Source: Panicum virgatum (Eukaryota > Streptophyta > Magnoliopsida > Poales > Poaceae). From it: a stretch of DNA of 64,000 bases. Under the pieces are notes generated by a model that ran no database searches, was not told where the DNA came from, and was given only the letters and a program-made list of their open reading frames with translations. The translations under genes and the position numbers were made by a program. Location: contig NC_053136.1 in NCBI RefSeq assembly GCF_016808335.1, positions 912,531-976,530 of the forward strand, read 5' to 3'. This document shows, one piece after another, positions 44,384 to 56,169 of this stretch; position 1 is the stretch's first letter, and every line of letters begins with the position of its first letter.

Positions 44384-45981
44384 CAGCTAGCGCCCAAATA
44401 GAGAATGGGGAAAACATCAAATAGGTCCCATTCAGTGCAATCTCTGAAAAATAATGATGGAAAATAAGTATTGGCGAGTTTGAAACCATAGCTTGTTGAC
44501 CAAAAAGGAATGGAAAACATCACCCAAATACATGCAGAGCACAATGAACAAGTCTCATCACGTTTTGAAATTAAGCAAGTACATGGTTGACTGGCTGTAT
44601 CATAATATACCACAGCATGCCTAGGAGAATAGGTAAAACAAAAAACAAAAGAGGCAGGAAAGATGAAAGGTGGAGGAGAGATGAAGGCTTAAGAACAGAT
44701 AGACAAAGAGGGGCAGCTTGTATGCAATACAGGAAATTCCAATAAAGTGGCAGAAGCTGTCAAACACTAGTTTGACAAATATACGTTTGCTTCCAAAAGA
44801 ATATTAGCACACTCAGTGCAGCAGCTTGCAAGATAGGAGACATCTCAACCTACGGCACTATATATACAGTAGGAGGTAGTAGTAGGCCTAAAAGGCTAAA
44901 ACGAGAATGCCTGTACTTAGGTGCAGGTGCAATGTTCTAATAGGGGCATTCAACACTGGATTATACTTAAAAGGACATCTGGCCCATAATGTTGGGTGCG
45001 ACAGTTGCCAAGTCTGGAGGTGATCAGAGATCTCAGGCTGGAACAGACTTCTGAAAGCCAGCCTGTGCAAGAAAATGGCAGAAGAATGTTCACAAGAAGT
45101 TTTGAATGATGGGCACAGATTATTCCCAAGGTTCAACTTGTTCACAGCAACATGCTACAACAACAACAACAACATAGCCCTTTGTCCCAAACGAGTTGGG
45201 GTAGGCTAGAGATAAACCCAAAAGACAGGGTTATCAAATTTCCGAAAAAAAAAGAATCAATCAAAACAGGGCAGATTTCGGGAACCTGATAGGCTGCTAG
45301 TAACCTACTGGTAGAAATCGGCAAATAATAATGATTTGGATTAATAATCACAATCATAAGATGTAAACTCAATTTCAGCCATTGGATTCTGTCGGCCAAG
45401 AACGAGAGAGAGGTTTCTTGCAGTAATCAATTGTCCATTTCACAATCTTCATTAATTTGATAGTTGCATCCCATCCCTAAATGCACGCCTATGGATGTGC
45501 CCTCTGCAACTACCACTGGAGACTGGAGTTAAAAATATGCTGTTATCTTGGTAGTGACTTGATTGTTGCTCCTAATTTAAAATTGTTTTGGTGGTGCAAT
45601 CCATCCAAAGAATCGTTGAATGCTAAATTAGTTGCAAGATCCACATCAACGGCATTTTATCTAACACATACCGTAATACAAGGTTTCTCTTGGATCCAGA
45701 AGTTCAAATAAACTATTGGGTTATAGTAAATTGACCAAGTTGTTGATCATCCATGATCTCATCTTTCTGCCCAAAATTTCTCCCCTCCTACAGAAAGCAA
45801 TGCTATACGTGAATGTAAACTAGCAAGCATATTCAAGGAGCATGAAGAGCTCTATCTTCAGATGCAACAAAATGTTAAATTGCTTCTGTAGCCACCTGGC
45901 ATCTCAAAGAATATATTAACACGAAGGTCGTACTAATCTAACGTTTTCTTTATCTGGGTCCATGACGGTTAAGCACGGTAG
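44384..45981. other. NCRK upstream region and intergenic DNA
   Basis: 1.6 kb with no supported gene apart from a SINE-like fragment at about 45150-45230. The NCRK promoter (-) should lie just above 44383. Small open frames have no recognisable domain. Confidence 0.4.
45150..45230. mobile_element. Au-SINE-like fragment
   Basis: CTACAACAACAACAACAACA followed by TCCCAAACGAGTTGGGGTAG and GCTAGAGAT matches the sequence style of the plant Au SINE family as I remember it. Only a fragment is present, so boundaries are approximate. Confidence 0.5.
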
Positions 45982-45986
45982 GTGAG

Positions 45987-47028
45987 TGTCGGTACCCCAG
46001 GACTGGGGTACCCCCTCTTGCTGTGACTAGGCAAGAGCCTTAGTAGTCATCCTTGACTACAACCAAACAGCCGGACCCCTGCAGTCCGAAGTCCTGTCCT
46101 CCCGACAAAGGTCCGGACCTGTTCCGCGGCCGGGGAAGGTCTGGGAACGCCACGTGTCCCAGGAAAAACAGGCGCTCAAGCGCAAGCAGCCAGGGCTCCG
46201 GACCTCCCAAGGAATCCAGACCCCCGCGGGGTCCCGGACCCCTCATAGGGTCCTGGATAGCAACCGGACCCCTCTCGAAGGGAAAGTTTGGACGCCCCGC
46301 CTCAGGGCGGTCCGGGGCCGACACGTGTATGAAGTCCTTGGTCTCCATATTGAGGTCCACCTACCTTCGCATTCATTGCAGTAGGTGGACATCCACTTTG
46401 ATATAGTGGAAGCCGAGGCGTTTGACTGACCAGGGGGCACTATTGATCGCGTATTACCAAGGCAGTGGAGCCGATGGCGCCGCCCATGCCGCGTCTGCCA
46501 GTCTGCCGTAACAGTCGGATACGACGGCTCGGCTTCACCCATTATGACGCTACATAATAGCCTCAGCAGGCCACGCCGCAAGCTACGCTACTCCAACGGG
46601 CACCTAGCTGACGGAACAAGAGAAGACCCCTGTGACAGGAGAGCAGCAGTACGCATATCGAAGGAAAGATTCGCTACCACTGTAGCCGCATTCACGTTGG
46701 GCCCACCTGTCGGGGCATCGACGTCCTATGTATCCGCTCCCCCTTGATCTATAAAAGGAGGGAGCGCCGCTAGAAAACCTCAGGCTGGGCAAGAGCCAAG
46801 GCCAGCAGAGGATAGGTTCATTCACACAACCAAGACAATACATCTCCCAGTGGACGTAGGGTATTACGCTCCGGCGGCCCGAACCACTCTAAATCGAGTG
46901 TTCTTGAGTCCTTGTCTCAGCGAAGATCCAGCCCCATCGCCTAGTACTTCCCCGAGTACTCCCTCACTGGGAATAGGCGGGTGCGCTCCGCCACCCGGCT
47001 GTGGGTACCCCTAAAAATCCCCACAACA
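45987..47028 (+). repeat. LTR copy 1 (left terminal)
   Basis: 1,042 bp, TGTCGG...CAACA. Directly preceded by target duplication GTGAG. A TATAAAA box at 46750-46756 lies in ATCTATAAAAGGAGGG. Confidence 0.92.
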
Positions 47029-48387
47029 TTTTGGCGCCGTCCGTGGGGATGGACAGGCGTTGGCTGGATCTTCAGGCCTCTAGGCTGTGTTCTCCCTCTG
47101 CAACGGCGAACTTGAAGATGAAGGAAGGCACACTCACTCCGCATGCTATGGCACCGGCACTCCGACGCCCTCGGTGCGGCGGCGCACGGCAGCGGCGCCT
47201 GCTGTGTGTCGCCACCGCGACACCTCAGAGCCGGCGTAGCAGCGCACAGCGGAGGCGCCGCTGCGCGCCGCTGCTCCTACGTCGACTCAAGGTTTTCTCT
47301 CAAGCAACGGCCACGCCTCCTCAGCGGTGGCATGGTGTCGGCTCAAGGCTTTCTCTCAACATGGAGCCTGGAGCCGACGGCCATCCCGGAGGAAGTTGAC
47401 CGTGTCGTCCCGCCGTCTCCAGCGCCGGAGATCCACCTCAGCGTTGCTCGGTGCTGCTGCAGACAGGACCCCGCCTCCTCGTGCGGGGGCCCCTGGCGCT
47501 AGCACCAAGGACAAGCCGGCGAACGACCGCACTTCTCCACGCGTCGCACCGGTCCATCTGCTGCGCAAGGGCTCTGGTTTCCATCGGCAACGGCGACGGC
47601 AGGGGGAGGGGGCCTCTTCCATTCAAAGCCAAAGAATTTGTCTCATGCCATGTAAGCATGTGACAGCTCTTAGGCAAGGAGGGGTCCCCCGAGCTCCCGA
47701 GGTGATGCTGGATGATGCGGTTCAGGCACGTTCAGGGCGCCTTCACCTCCGAAGAAGAACACGCTGTATAGCATGCAGCCGTAGGTTACTCCTAAGAAAG
47801 GAATGAGAGATTTTCTCCTTTGTAATAGCGTGGTGTCTACGTGTGTGTCCAGAGCGGTCAAGGTCCGACCTTGTAAACCCGACCTCTGGCCCTATCACAC
47901 AAACAGGCAAAAGCGGTCCGGAGCGGTGGAGGTCCGTCCTCGTAATCCCGACCTCCGATGTATACCGTGACAACCACAATAATAAAGGAGATTTTCCTCC
48001 TCAGTTTTGCCTAGGCTCCACCCTGATTACATTTATTCGCCTTGGTTTAACTATTCTTTTCTCTTGACCGGAGTTTCCCTTATTGCTAACAATCCAAGTT
48101 AAGTTGCTGGCTTGTGGTCAGGTAAAGACACCCCTTCTAGCTGGAAGGCGGTCCGGACCCCTAAGGACCTGCTCTGGAGAAGTGGTATTTGTATCCTGGG
48201 GTAGAGAAGCTCCGCGTGGCTTAGCCTGGTAATGTACCCTAAGTTTACGTACTTCACTACCCTGTTACAAGTACTCTAGTATCCAGGACTGCTGACTTTA
48301 GAGGTCCCGGGCTCTCTTCTAGTATAAGGCTTGGTTTCTTTGCACCTTACTATGAGGTCCGGTAACATGCTTCATCGGATTGTCAGC
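47029..48387 (+). other. Internal region of unit 1 before the minisatellite, no recognised protein
   Basis: It starts with the primer-site sequence. Small overlapping open frames of 119-159 codons (for example 47143-47502 and 47327-47806) are Arg/Ser/Pro-rich and lack gag or zinc-knuckle signatures. It is repeated without visible change at 50378-51736. Confidence 0.6.
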
Positions 48388-49064
48388 CACGGTCGCTCCA
48401 AGTCCACTCCGGTGGCCCGCTCCGGCGGAGACCGCTCGCCACGGTCGTTCCAAGTCCACTCCGGTGGCCCGCTCCGGCGGAGACCGCTCGCCACGGTCGC
48501 TCCAAGTCCACTCCGGTGGCCCGCTCCGGCGGAGACCGCTCGCCACGGTCGCTCCAAGTCCACTCCGGTGGCCCGCTCCGGCGGAGACCGCTCGCCACGG
48601 TCGCTCCAAGTCCACTCCGGTGGCCCGCTCCGGCGGAGACCGCTCGCCACGGTCGCTCCAAGTCCACTCCGGTGGCCCGCTCCGGCGGAGACCGCTCGCC
48701 ACGGTCGCTCCAAGTCCACTCCGGTGGCCCGCTCCGGCGGAGACCGCTCGCCACGGTCGCTCCAAGTCCACTCCGGTGGCCCGCTCCGGCGGAGACCGCT
48801 CGCCACGGTCGTTCCAAGTCCACTCCGGTGGCCCGCTCCGGCGGAGACCGCTCGCCACGGTCGTTCCAAGTCCACTCCGGTGGCCCGCTCCGGCGGAGAC
48901 CGCTCGCCACGGTCGCTCCAAGTCCACTCCGGTGGCCCGCTCCGGCGGAGACCGCTCGCCACGGTCGTTCCAAGTCCACTCCGGTGGCCCGCTCCGGCGG
49001 AGACCGCTCGCCCCGGTCGCTCCAAGTCCACTCCGGTGGCCCGCTCCGGCGGAGACGGTCGACA
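48388..49064. repeat. 52-bp minisatellite, 13 copies (unit 1)
   Basis: The unit contains GGTCGCTCCAAGTCCACTCC followed by GGTGGCCCGCTCCGGCGGAG and ACCGCTCGCCAC. Copies start every 52 bases from 48391 to 49015. Variation is mainly GGTCGC/GGTCGT. Because 52 is not a multiple of three and the unit lacks stop codons in several frames, long open frames appear on both strands. These are not taken as genes. Confidence 0.95.
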
Positions 49065-49335
49065 AAAGCCGGGTCCGGGAAGTAGTGCTACCCCCTGAGC
49101 GATCCGAAGTCCGTGTAGCCGCTTAGCTTGGTTCTGTACCCTAAGCCTACACCTTCGTCGCCCCGTGGAGAGCACTCTAGTACCTAAACCAGGCAACAAT
49201 CATACCGGCCTCAGGGGTCCGGGATGCCCACTCTCTCCAAGAGCACACCAACGCAATCAAGTTGCGTCGGAACACATCACGGTGGTGGCCCCACCCGCGG
49301 GTTCATACCTCTCCCGAGGTGGGCCCGGGGGCCAC

Positions 49336-50377
49336 TGTCGGTACCCCAGGACTGGGGTACCCCCTCTTGCTGTGACTAGGCAAGAGCCTTAGTAGTCATC
49401 CTTGACTACAACCAAACAGCCGGACCCCTGCAGTCCGAAGTCCTGTCCTCCCGACAAAGGTCCGGACCTGTTCCGCGGCCGGGGAAGGTCTGGGAACGCC
49501 ACGTGTCCCAGGAAAAACAGGCGCTCAAGCGCAAGCAGCCAGGGCTCCGGACCTCCCAAGGAATCCAGACCCCCGCGGGGTCCCGGACCCCTCATAGGGT
49601 CCTGGATAGCAACCGGACCCCTCTCGAAGGGAAAGTTTGGACGCCCCGCCTCAGGGCGGTCCGGGGCCGACACGTGTATGAAGTCCTTGGTCTCCATATT
49701 GAGGTCCACCTACCTTCGCATTCATTGCAGTAGGTGGACATCCACTTTGATATAGTGGAAGCCGAGGCGTTTGACTGACCAGGGGGCACTATTGATCGCG
49801 TATTACCAAGGCAGTGGAGCCGATGGCGCCGCCCATGCCGCGTCTGCCAGTCTGCCGTAACAGTCGGATACGACGGCTCGGCTTCACCCATTATGACGCT
49901 ACATAATAGCCTCAGCAGGCCACGCCGCAAGCTACGCTACTCCAACGGGCACCTAGCTGACGGAACAAGAGAAGACCCCTGTGACAGGAGAGCAGCAGTA
50001 CGCATATCGAAGGAAAGATTCGCTACCACTGTAGCCGCATTCACGTTGGGCCCACCTGTCGGGGCATCGACGTCCTATGTATCCGCTCCCCCTTGATCTA
50101 TAAAAGGAGGGAGCGCCGCTAGAAAACCTCAGGCTGGGCAAGAGCCAAGGCCAGCAGAGGATAGGTTCATTCACACAACCAAGACAATACATCTCCCAGT
50201 GGACGTAGGGTATTACGCTCCGGCGGCCCGAACCACTCTAAATCGAGTGTTCTTGAGTCCTTGTCTCAGCGAAGATCCAGCCCCATCGCCTAGTACTTCC
50301 CCGAGTACTCCCTCACTGGGAATAGGCGGGTGCGCTCCGCCACCCGGCTGTGGGTACCCCTAAAAATCCCCACAACA
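49336..50377 (+). repeat. LTR copy 2 (internal)
   Basis: No difference from copy 1 seen. Preceded by the polypurine tract of unit 1 and followed by the primer-site region of unit 2, so it serves as both 3' LTR of the first unit and 5' LTR of the second. TATAAAA at 50099-50105. Confidence 0.92.
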
Positions 50378-51736
50378 TTTTGGCGCCGTCCGTGGGGATG
50401 GACAGGCGTTGGCTGGATCTTCAGGCCTCTAGGCTGTGTTCTCCCTCTGCAACGGCGAACTTGAAGATGAAGGAAGGCACACTCACTCCGCATGCTATGG
50501 CACCGGCACTCCGACGCCCTCGGTGCGGCGGCGCACGGCAGCGGCGCCTGCTGTGTGTCGCCACCGCGACACCTCAGAGCCGGCGTAGCAGCGCACAGCG
50601 GAGGCGCCGCTGCGCGCCGCTGCTCCTACGTCGACTCAAGGTTTTCTCTCAAGCAACGGCCACGCCTCCTCAGCGGTGGCATGGTGTCGGCTCAAGGCTT
50701 TCTCTCAACATGGAGCCTGGAGCCGACGGCCATCCCGGAGGAAGTTGACCGTGTCGTCCCGCCGTCTCCAGCGCCGGAGATCCACCTCAGCGTTGCTCGG
50801 TGCTGCTGCAGACAGGACCCCGCCTCCTCGTGCGGGGGCCCCTGGCGCTAGCACCAAGGACAAGCCGGCGAACGACCGCACTTCTCCACGCGTCGCACCG
50901 GTCCATCTGCTGCGCAAGGGCTCTGGTTTCCATCGGCAACGGCGACGGCAGGGGGAGGGGGCCTCTTCCATTCAAAGCCAAAGAATTTGTCTCATGCCAT
51001 GTAAGCATGTGACAGCTCTTAGGCAAGGAGGGGTCCCCCGAGCTCCCGAGGTGATGCTGGATGATGCGGTTCAGGCACGTTCAGGGCGCCTTCACCTCCG
51101 AAGAAGAACACGCTGTATAGCATGCAGCCGTAGGTTACTCCTAAGAAAGGAATGAGAGATTTTCTCCTTTGTAATAGCGTGGTGTCTACGTGTGTGTCCA
51201 GAGCGGTCAAGGTCCGACCTTGTAAACCCGACCTCTGGCCCTATCACACAAACAGGCAAAAGCGGTCCGGAGCGGTGGAGGTCCGTCCTCGTAATCCCGA
51301 CCTCCGATGTATACCGTGACAACCACAATAATAAAGGAGATTTTCCTCCTCAGTTTTGCCTAGGCTCCACCCTGATTACATTTATTCGCCTTGGTTTAAC
51401 TATTCTTTTCTCTTGACCGGAGTTTCCCTTATTGCTAACAATCCAAGTTAAGTTGCTGGCTTGTGGTCAGGTAAAGACACCCCTTCTAGCTGGAAGGCGG
51501 TCCGGACCCCTAAGGACCTGCTCTGGAGAAGTGGTATTTGTATCCTGGGGTAGAGAAGCTCCGCGTGGCTTAGCCTGGTAATGTACCCTAAGTTTACGTA
51601 CTTCACTACCCTGTTACAAGTACTCTAGTATCCAGGACTGCTGACTTTAGAGGTCCCGGGCTCTCTTCTAGTATAAGGCTTGGTTTCTTTGCACCTTACT
51701 ATGAGGTCCGGTAACATGCTTCATCGGATTGTCAGC

Positions 51737-52413
51737 CACGGTCGCTCCAAGTCCACTCCGGTGGCCCGCTCCGGCGGAGACCGCTCGCCACGGTCGTTCC
51801 AAGTCCACTCCGGTGGCCCGCTCCGGCGGAGACCGCTCGCCACGGTCGCTCCAAGTCCACTCCGGTGGCCCGCTCCGGCGGAGACCGCTCGCTACGGTCG
51901 CTCCAAGTCCACTCCGGTGGCCCGCTCCGGCGGAGACCGCTCGCCACGGTCGCTCCAAGTCCACTCCGGTGGCCCGCTCCGGCGGAGACCGCTCGCCACG
52001 GTCGCTCCAAGTCCACTCCGGTGGCCCGCTCCGGCGGAGACCGCTCGCCACGGTCGCTCCAAGTCCACTCCGGTGGCCCGCTCCGGCGGAGACCGCTCGC
52101 CACGGTCGCTCCAAGTCCACTCCGGTGGCCCGCTCCGGCGGAGACCGCTCGCCACGGTCGTTCCAAGTCCACTCCGGTGGCCCGCTCCGGCGGAGACCGC
52201 TCGCCACGGTCGTTCCAAGTCCACTCCGGTGGCCCGCTCCGGCGGAGACCGCTCGCCACGGTCGCTCCAAGTCCACTCCGGTGGCCCGCTCCGGCGGAGA
52301 CCGCTCGCCACGGTCGTTCCAAGTCCACTCCGGTGGCCCGCTCCGGCGGAGACCGCTCGCCCCGGTCGCTCCAAGTCCACTCCGGTGGCCCGCTCCGGCG
52401 GAGACGGTCGACA
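51737..52413. repeat. 52-bp minisatellite, 13 copies (unit 2)
   Basis: Same array as at 48388-49064, shifted by 3,349 bp, with a single C-to-T change at 51893. The order of GGTCGC and GGTCGT variants is the same in both arrays, so the whole array was copied as a block. Confidence 0.95.
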
Positions 52414-52684
52414 AAAGCCGGGTCCGGGAAGTAGTGCTACCCCCTGAGCGATCCGAAGTCCGTGTAGCCGCTTAGCTTGGTTCTGTACCCTAAGCCTACA
52501 CCTTCGTCGCCCCGTGGAGAGCACTCTAGTACCTAAACCAGGCAACAATCATACCGGCCTCAGGGGTCCGGGATGCCCACTCTCTCCAAGAGCACACCAA
52601 CGCAATCAAGTTGCGTCGGAACACATCACGGTGGTGGCCCCACCCGCGGGTTCATACCTCTCCCGAGGTGGGCCCGGGGGCCAC

Positions 52685-53726
52685 TGTCGGTACCCCAGGA
52701 CTGGGGTACCCCCTCTTGCTGTGACTAGGCAAGAGCCTTAGTAGTCATCCTTGACTACAACCAAACAGCCGGACCCCTGCAGTCCGAAGTCCTGTCCTCC
52801 CGACAAAGGTCCGGACCTGTTCCGCGGCCGGGGAAGGTCTGGGAACGCCACGTGTCCCAGGAAAAACAGGCGCTCAAGCGCAAGCAGCCAGGGCTCCGGA
52901 CCTCCCAAGGAATCCAGACCCCCGCGGGGTCCCGGACCCCTCATAGGGTCCTGGATAGCAACCGGACCCCTCTCGAAGGGAAAGTTTGGACGCCCCGCCT
53001 CAGGGCGGTCCGGGGCCGACACGTGTATGAAGTCCTTGGTCTCCATATTGAGGTCCACCTACCTTCGCATTCATTGCAGTAGGTGGACATCCACTTTGAT
53101 ATAGTGGAAGCCGAGGCGTTTGACTGACCAGGGGGCACTATTGATCGCGTATTACCAAGGCAGTGGAGCCGATGGCGCCGCCCATGCCGCGTCTGCCAGT
53201 CTGCCGTAACAGTCGGATACGACGGCTCGGCTTCACCCATTATGACGCTACATAATAGCCTCAGCAGGCCACGCCGCAAGCTACGCTACTCCAACGGGCA
53301 CCTAGCTGACGGAACAAGAGAAGACCCCTGTGACAGGAGAGCAGCAGTACGCATATCGAAGGAAAGATTCGCTACCACTGTAGCCGCATTCACGTTGGGC
53401 CCACCTGTCGGGGCATCGACGTCCTATGTATCCGCTCCCCCTTGATCTATAAAAGGAGGGAGCGCCGCTAGAAAACCTCAGGCTGGGCAAGAGCCAAGGC
53501 CAGCAGAGGATAGGTTCATTCACACAACCAAGACAATACATCTCCCAGTGGACGTAGGGTATTACGCTCCGGCGGCCCGAACCACTCTAAATCGAGTGTT
53601 CTTGAGTCCTTGTCTCAGCGAAGATCCAGCCCCATCGCCTAGTACTTCCCCGAGTACTCCCTCACTGGGAATAGGCGGGTGCGCTCCGCCACCCGGCTGT
53701 GGGTACCCCTAAAAATCCCCACAACA
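52685..53726 (+). repeat. LTR copy 3 (right terminal)
   Basis: No difference from copies 1 and 2 seen. Followed by target duplication GTGAG rather than a primer site, which marks the true right end. TATAAAA at 53448-53454. Confidence 0.92.
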
Positions 53727-53731
53727 GTGAG

Positions 53732-55838
53732 TATAGCAATACTGAAAGAAAATGATAATGTAACGACGAGATTGTTGGCATGTGCTGCTTCCTGGCAATG
53801 TTTTCTCTCTTTTTTCTCTCAAAAACGAGGGGCAGCATTTACACTGCAAAAAGGGGACATGCTACCTGACACATACATGTATAATCTTCAAATATTTCTT
53901 TAAAAAAAATAATCTTCATATCAACAGCGGAACAGAAGATCCGCTACGGCATGTATTTTTCAGCTTATGTAGAAGTGGCTACAGCACGCAGGACAGCATG
54001 AAGCGTGTGGCTGGCCCTGGACTGGCTATCGCTTTCCTCCGGTGTCACTAAAATTTGGTTTGCTCATCAAGAAAAGAAAAAAGGAAACACCTTGTTCCCC
54101 TTTCTCTAACTACTGGTATTAGTGGCATGATAGGTAGCGTACTCAACTTGTTTCTTGTTGTCTTTCAACAAGGAGCATGCCTATCTGCATTTTTGTTTCC
54201 CTCGTGACTTTGTCTGCTGAAAAAAAAGTATCCATGGGTGAAGTGAATGAATTGCATCGGTGGCAGAGAAGTGAATTCCCCGATCTAGACCATGCATGTG
54301 TCGATCCTAGTCAATGTTAGACGGTGAAACATGGGAACGCAATGCATCGGTCACCTGACCTGTGAGTGAGTGAGTGAGCCAGCGCATTGGGGAGGTAAAA
54401 AGAAAGATCATGTAGGAGTCCTCTTTCGCCAGTAAAGAAAGGAGGATGGTTAAGGTCCCGGTGGACGAGTCAATCTCAAGGTTTGAAAGAAAAAAAAGAA
54501 AGTTACCGCATCCCCTGGCCTCGAAGGGAGTAAACTAGTTGGCGCTGCAGAGGGCGAATGAACGACTGATTCTGTATTGTGCAGCTGCAGGGAAGGAAGG
54601 GAAAGAGGCAAGGAAGGCAGATGGGCTGGGGGCATCATTCTGTCAGAGACGAGAGAAACAAAAAGCCGAAAAGGCATCTCCTCCTCCTTGCTCTGCTGAT
54701 TATAAAGTAGTATAGTGGTAGGCTTTGCTGAACTACCCAATCCGGGCGTCCGGTTCTAAACGTACGGCCGAGATGGAATCTGTAAGAAGCACCGTGCCGG
54801 CAACAGGATCGTGGTGGATTGGTGACTGCTGTTGGGAAGGGAAATGGAAGAAGAGAAGGCCCCCCTCACTCACCAGTTTGGTTGATGGTGAGCTGAGAGA
54901 GATTGATGGCTGGTAGCGGAGTGGGGTGGGTCCTGCGATTGGTAAGAGTCACCAACCGGATCAGTGGTGAAAGCTGCAGGAAGGGTGGCATTGATGCGTG
55001 GAATGCAGGCGGGCAGCCTGGGCTCGGGAGCAGAATTGTTCCCAGAACAGCAGCACTCACTCGAGTGGCACAACACCATGCACAGGTGAAGCAGCCTAGG
55101 CGAAAATTGCCAAAGGTTCAGCAGTGCCTGGACTAGCGGGCAAACTAATGCTGTAAGAAATAATTGTTCCTAGAAAAAAAGCAAATGCAAGAAGAACGGG
55201 GGCAGATGCTCCATGTATGTATGCATCGGTGAAGAGGTGGAAGAAGGGGGAGCCGGAATTGGTGGCAGCAATCTAAGCTAATCGTTGAGCATGAGCAAGA
55301 GCAATGGGGGTCTGTTCCTGTTGCTGTTGCAGGCAGGCATAGAGCTTGGGTGCTCTGCTTCCTAGAGCGCGGCGGCGGTATGAGAGGGGAGGGGGAGGGG
55401 AGAAGAAAAGGGGAAGGGGAGGGTACCTCAGGCACAGGCAGTGAAGCAAGCAGCAGTTGGTCGTCTTCCATGGGGCTCCGTCTCCATGGATTGACCGCAC
55501 CTCACCTCACCTCCTGTCCTCCTTGGAGATTCCTCGTCTCCCTCCCAGACGCCGAGCACCGCACTGCACTTGGTGCGCGTCAACGTGGAGAGAGAGAGAG
55601 AGAGAGAGAGATTGCGCTGGGACCCTCCTCTTCTTGGAGCGTGAGAGAGAGAAAGAGAGGGAGGGAGGAGCCTCAGAGTCGAAGGGCTTTGATTGCGAGC
55701 GCTGTGGACAGACACCGGAATGAAAAGAATCGATTCATCAATCCAAGTAGGAGTAACGAAGGAGGTGAGGGGGGCGTGACTGCAGCAGGCACCGTGCACC
55801 GTGCATAAATGAGGAACCATTCATTCCATATATCTTGC
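53732..55838. other. Intergenic region, no gene called
   Basis: 2.1 kb with scattered small open frames on both strands and no domain. 54450-55800 has mixed purine- and pyrimidine-rich tracts. A (GA)n run is at 55588-55611. Confidence 0.4.
55588..55611. repeat. (GA)n microsatellite
   Basis: About twelve uninterrupted GA dinucleotides; a second shorter GA-rich run follows at 55642-55658. Confidence 0.85.
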
Positions 55839-56169
55839 GCCGTGTTTAGTTCCAAAAATCAAAATTCTAAAAAAAATCCGGCACCTGCATGGAGACTTAA
55901 ATCTAGGCGAAATAAAAAACACATTGCGACTGCTGCCTGTAAATCGCGAGACGAATCTAATAAACCTAATTAAACTGTAATTAGACGCTAAATTGCTACA
56001 TTAATACTACAGTAAACAAGCTCTAATGATGAATTAATTAGATTCATTAGATTCGTCTCGCGATTTACAGACGAGTTCTGTAATTATTTTTATAATTAAT
56101 CTATATTTAGTACTTCAAATGTAGAAAGATGCTCTTTCAAAAAATTTCCTGGAGGCAATTAAACACAGC
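55839..56169. mobile_element. MITE with GCCGTGTTTAGTT termini (331 bp)
   Basis: The left end GCCGTGTTTAGTTCC and the right end AATTAAACACAGC are inverted repeats with two mismatches. CTTGC flanks both sides (55834-55838 and 56170-56174). The interior holds a second inverted pair, AAATCGCGAGACGAATCTAA and AGATTCGTCTCGCGATTTAC, giving a fold-back structure. This MITE type is widespread in grasses. Superfamily left open. Confidence 0.75.

Larger units (their letters stand above)
45987..53726 (+). mobile_element. Triple-LTR retrotransposon array (LTR-int-LTR-int-LTR), non-autonomous, probably Gypsy-related
   Basis: Three 1,042-bp LTRs (45987-47028, 49336-50377, 52685-53726) alternate with two 2,307-bp internal regions (47029-49335, 50378-52684). 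The repeat period is exactly 3,349 bp. LTRs begin TGTCGGTACC and end CCACAACA. The outermost pair is flanked by one perfect 5-bp duplication GTGAG (45982-45986 and 53727-53731). Each internal region opens with TTTTGGCGCCGTCCGTGGGG, a primer-site region like that of many plant Gypsy elements, and ends with a purine-rich GAGGTGGGCCCGGGGGCCAC. No gag, protease, integrase or reverse transcriptase was found, so mobilisation must have been in trans. By eye and by translation the two units differ at one base (C at 48544, T at 51893). Insertion and duplication are therefore recent, or the array is an assembly artefact. Confidence 0.92.

Noticed and set aside
48319..49199. Long overlapping open frames (190-275 codons) on both strands in the minisatellite, suggesting repeat proteins
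   Set aside because: They come from a 52-bp repeat lacking stops; all are shifts or complements of the same sequence, sit inside a retroelement and have no start context or domain.
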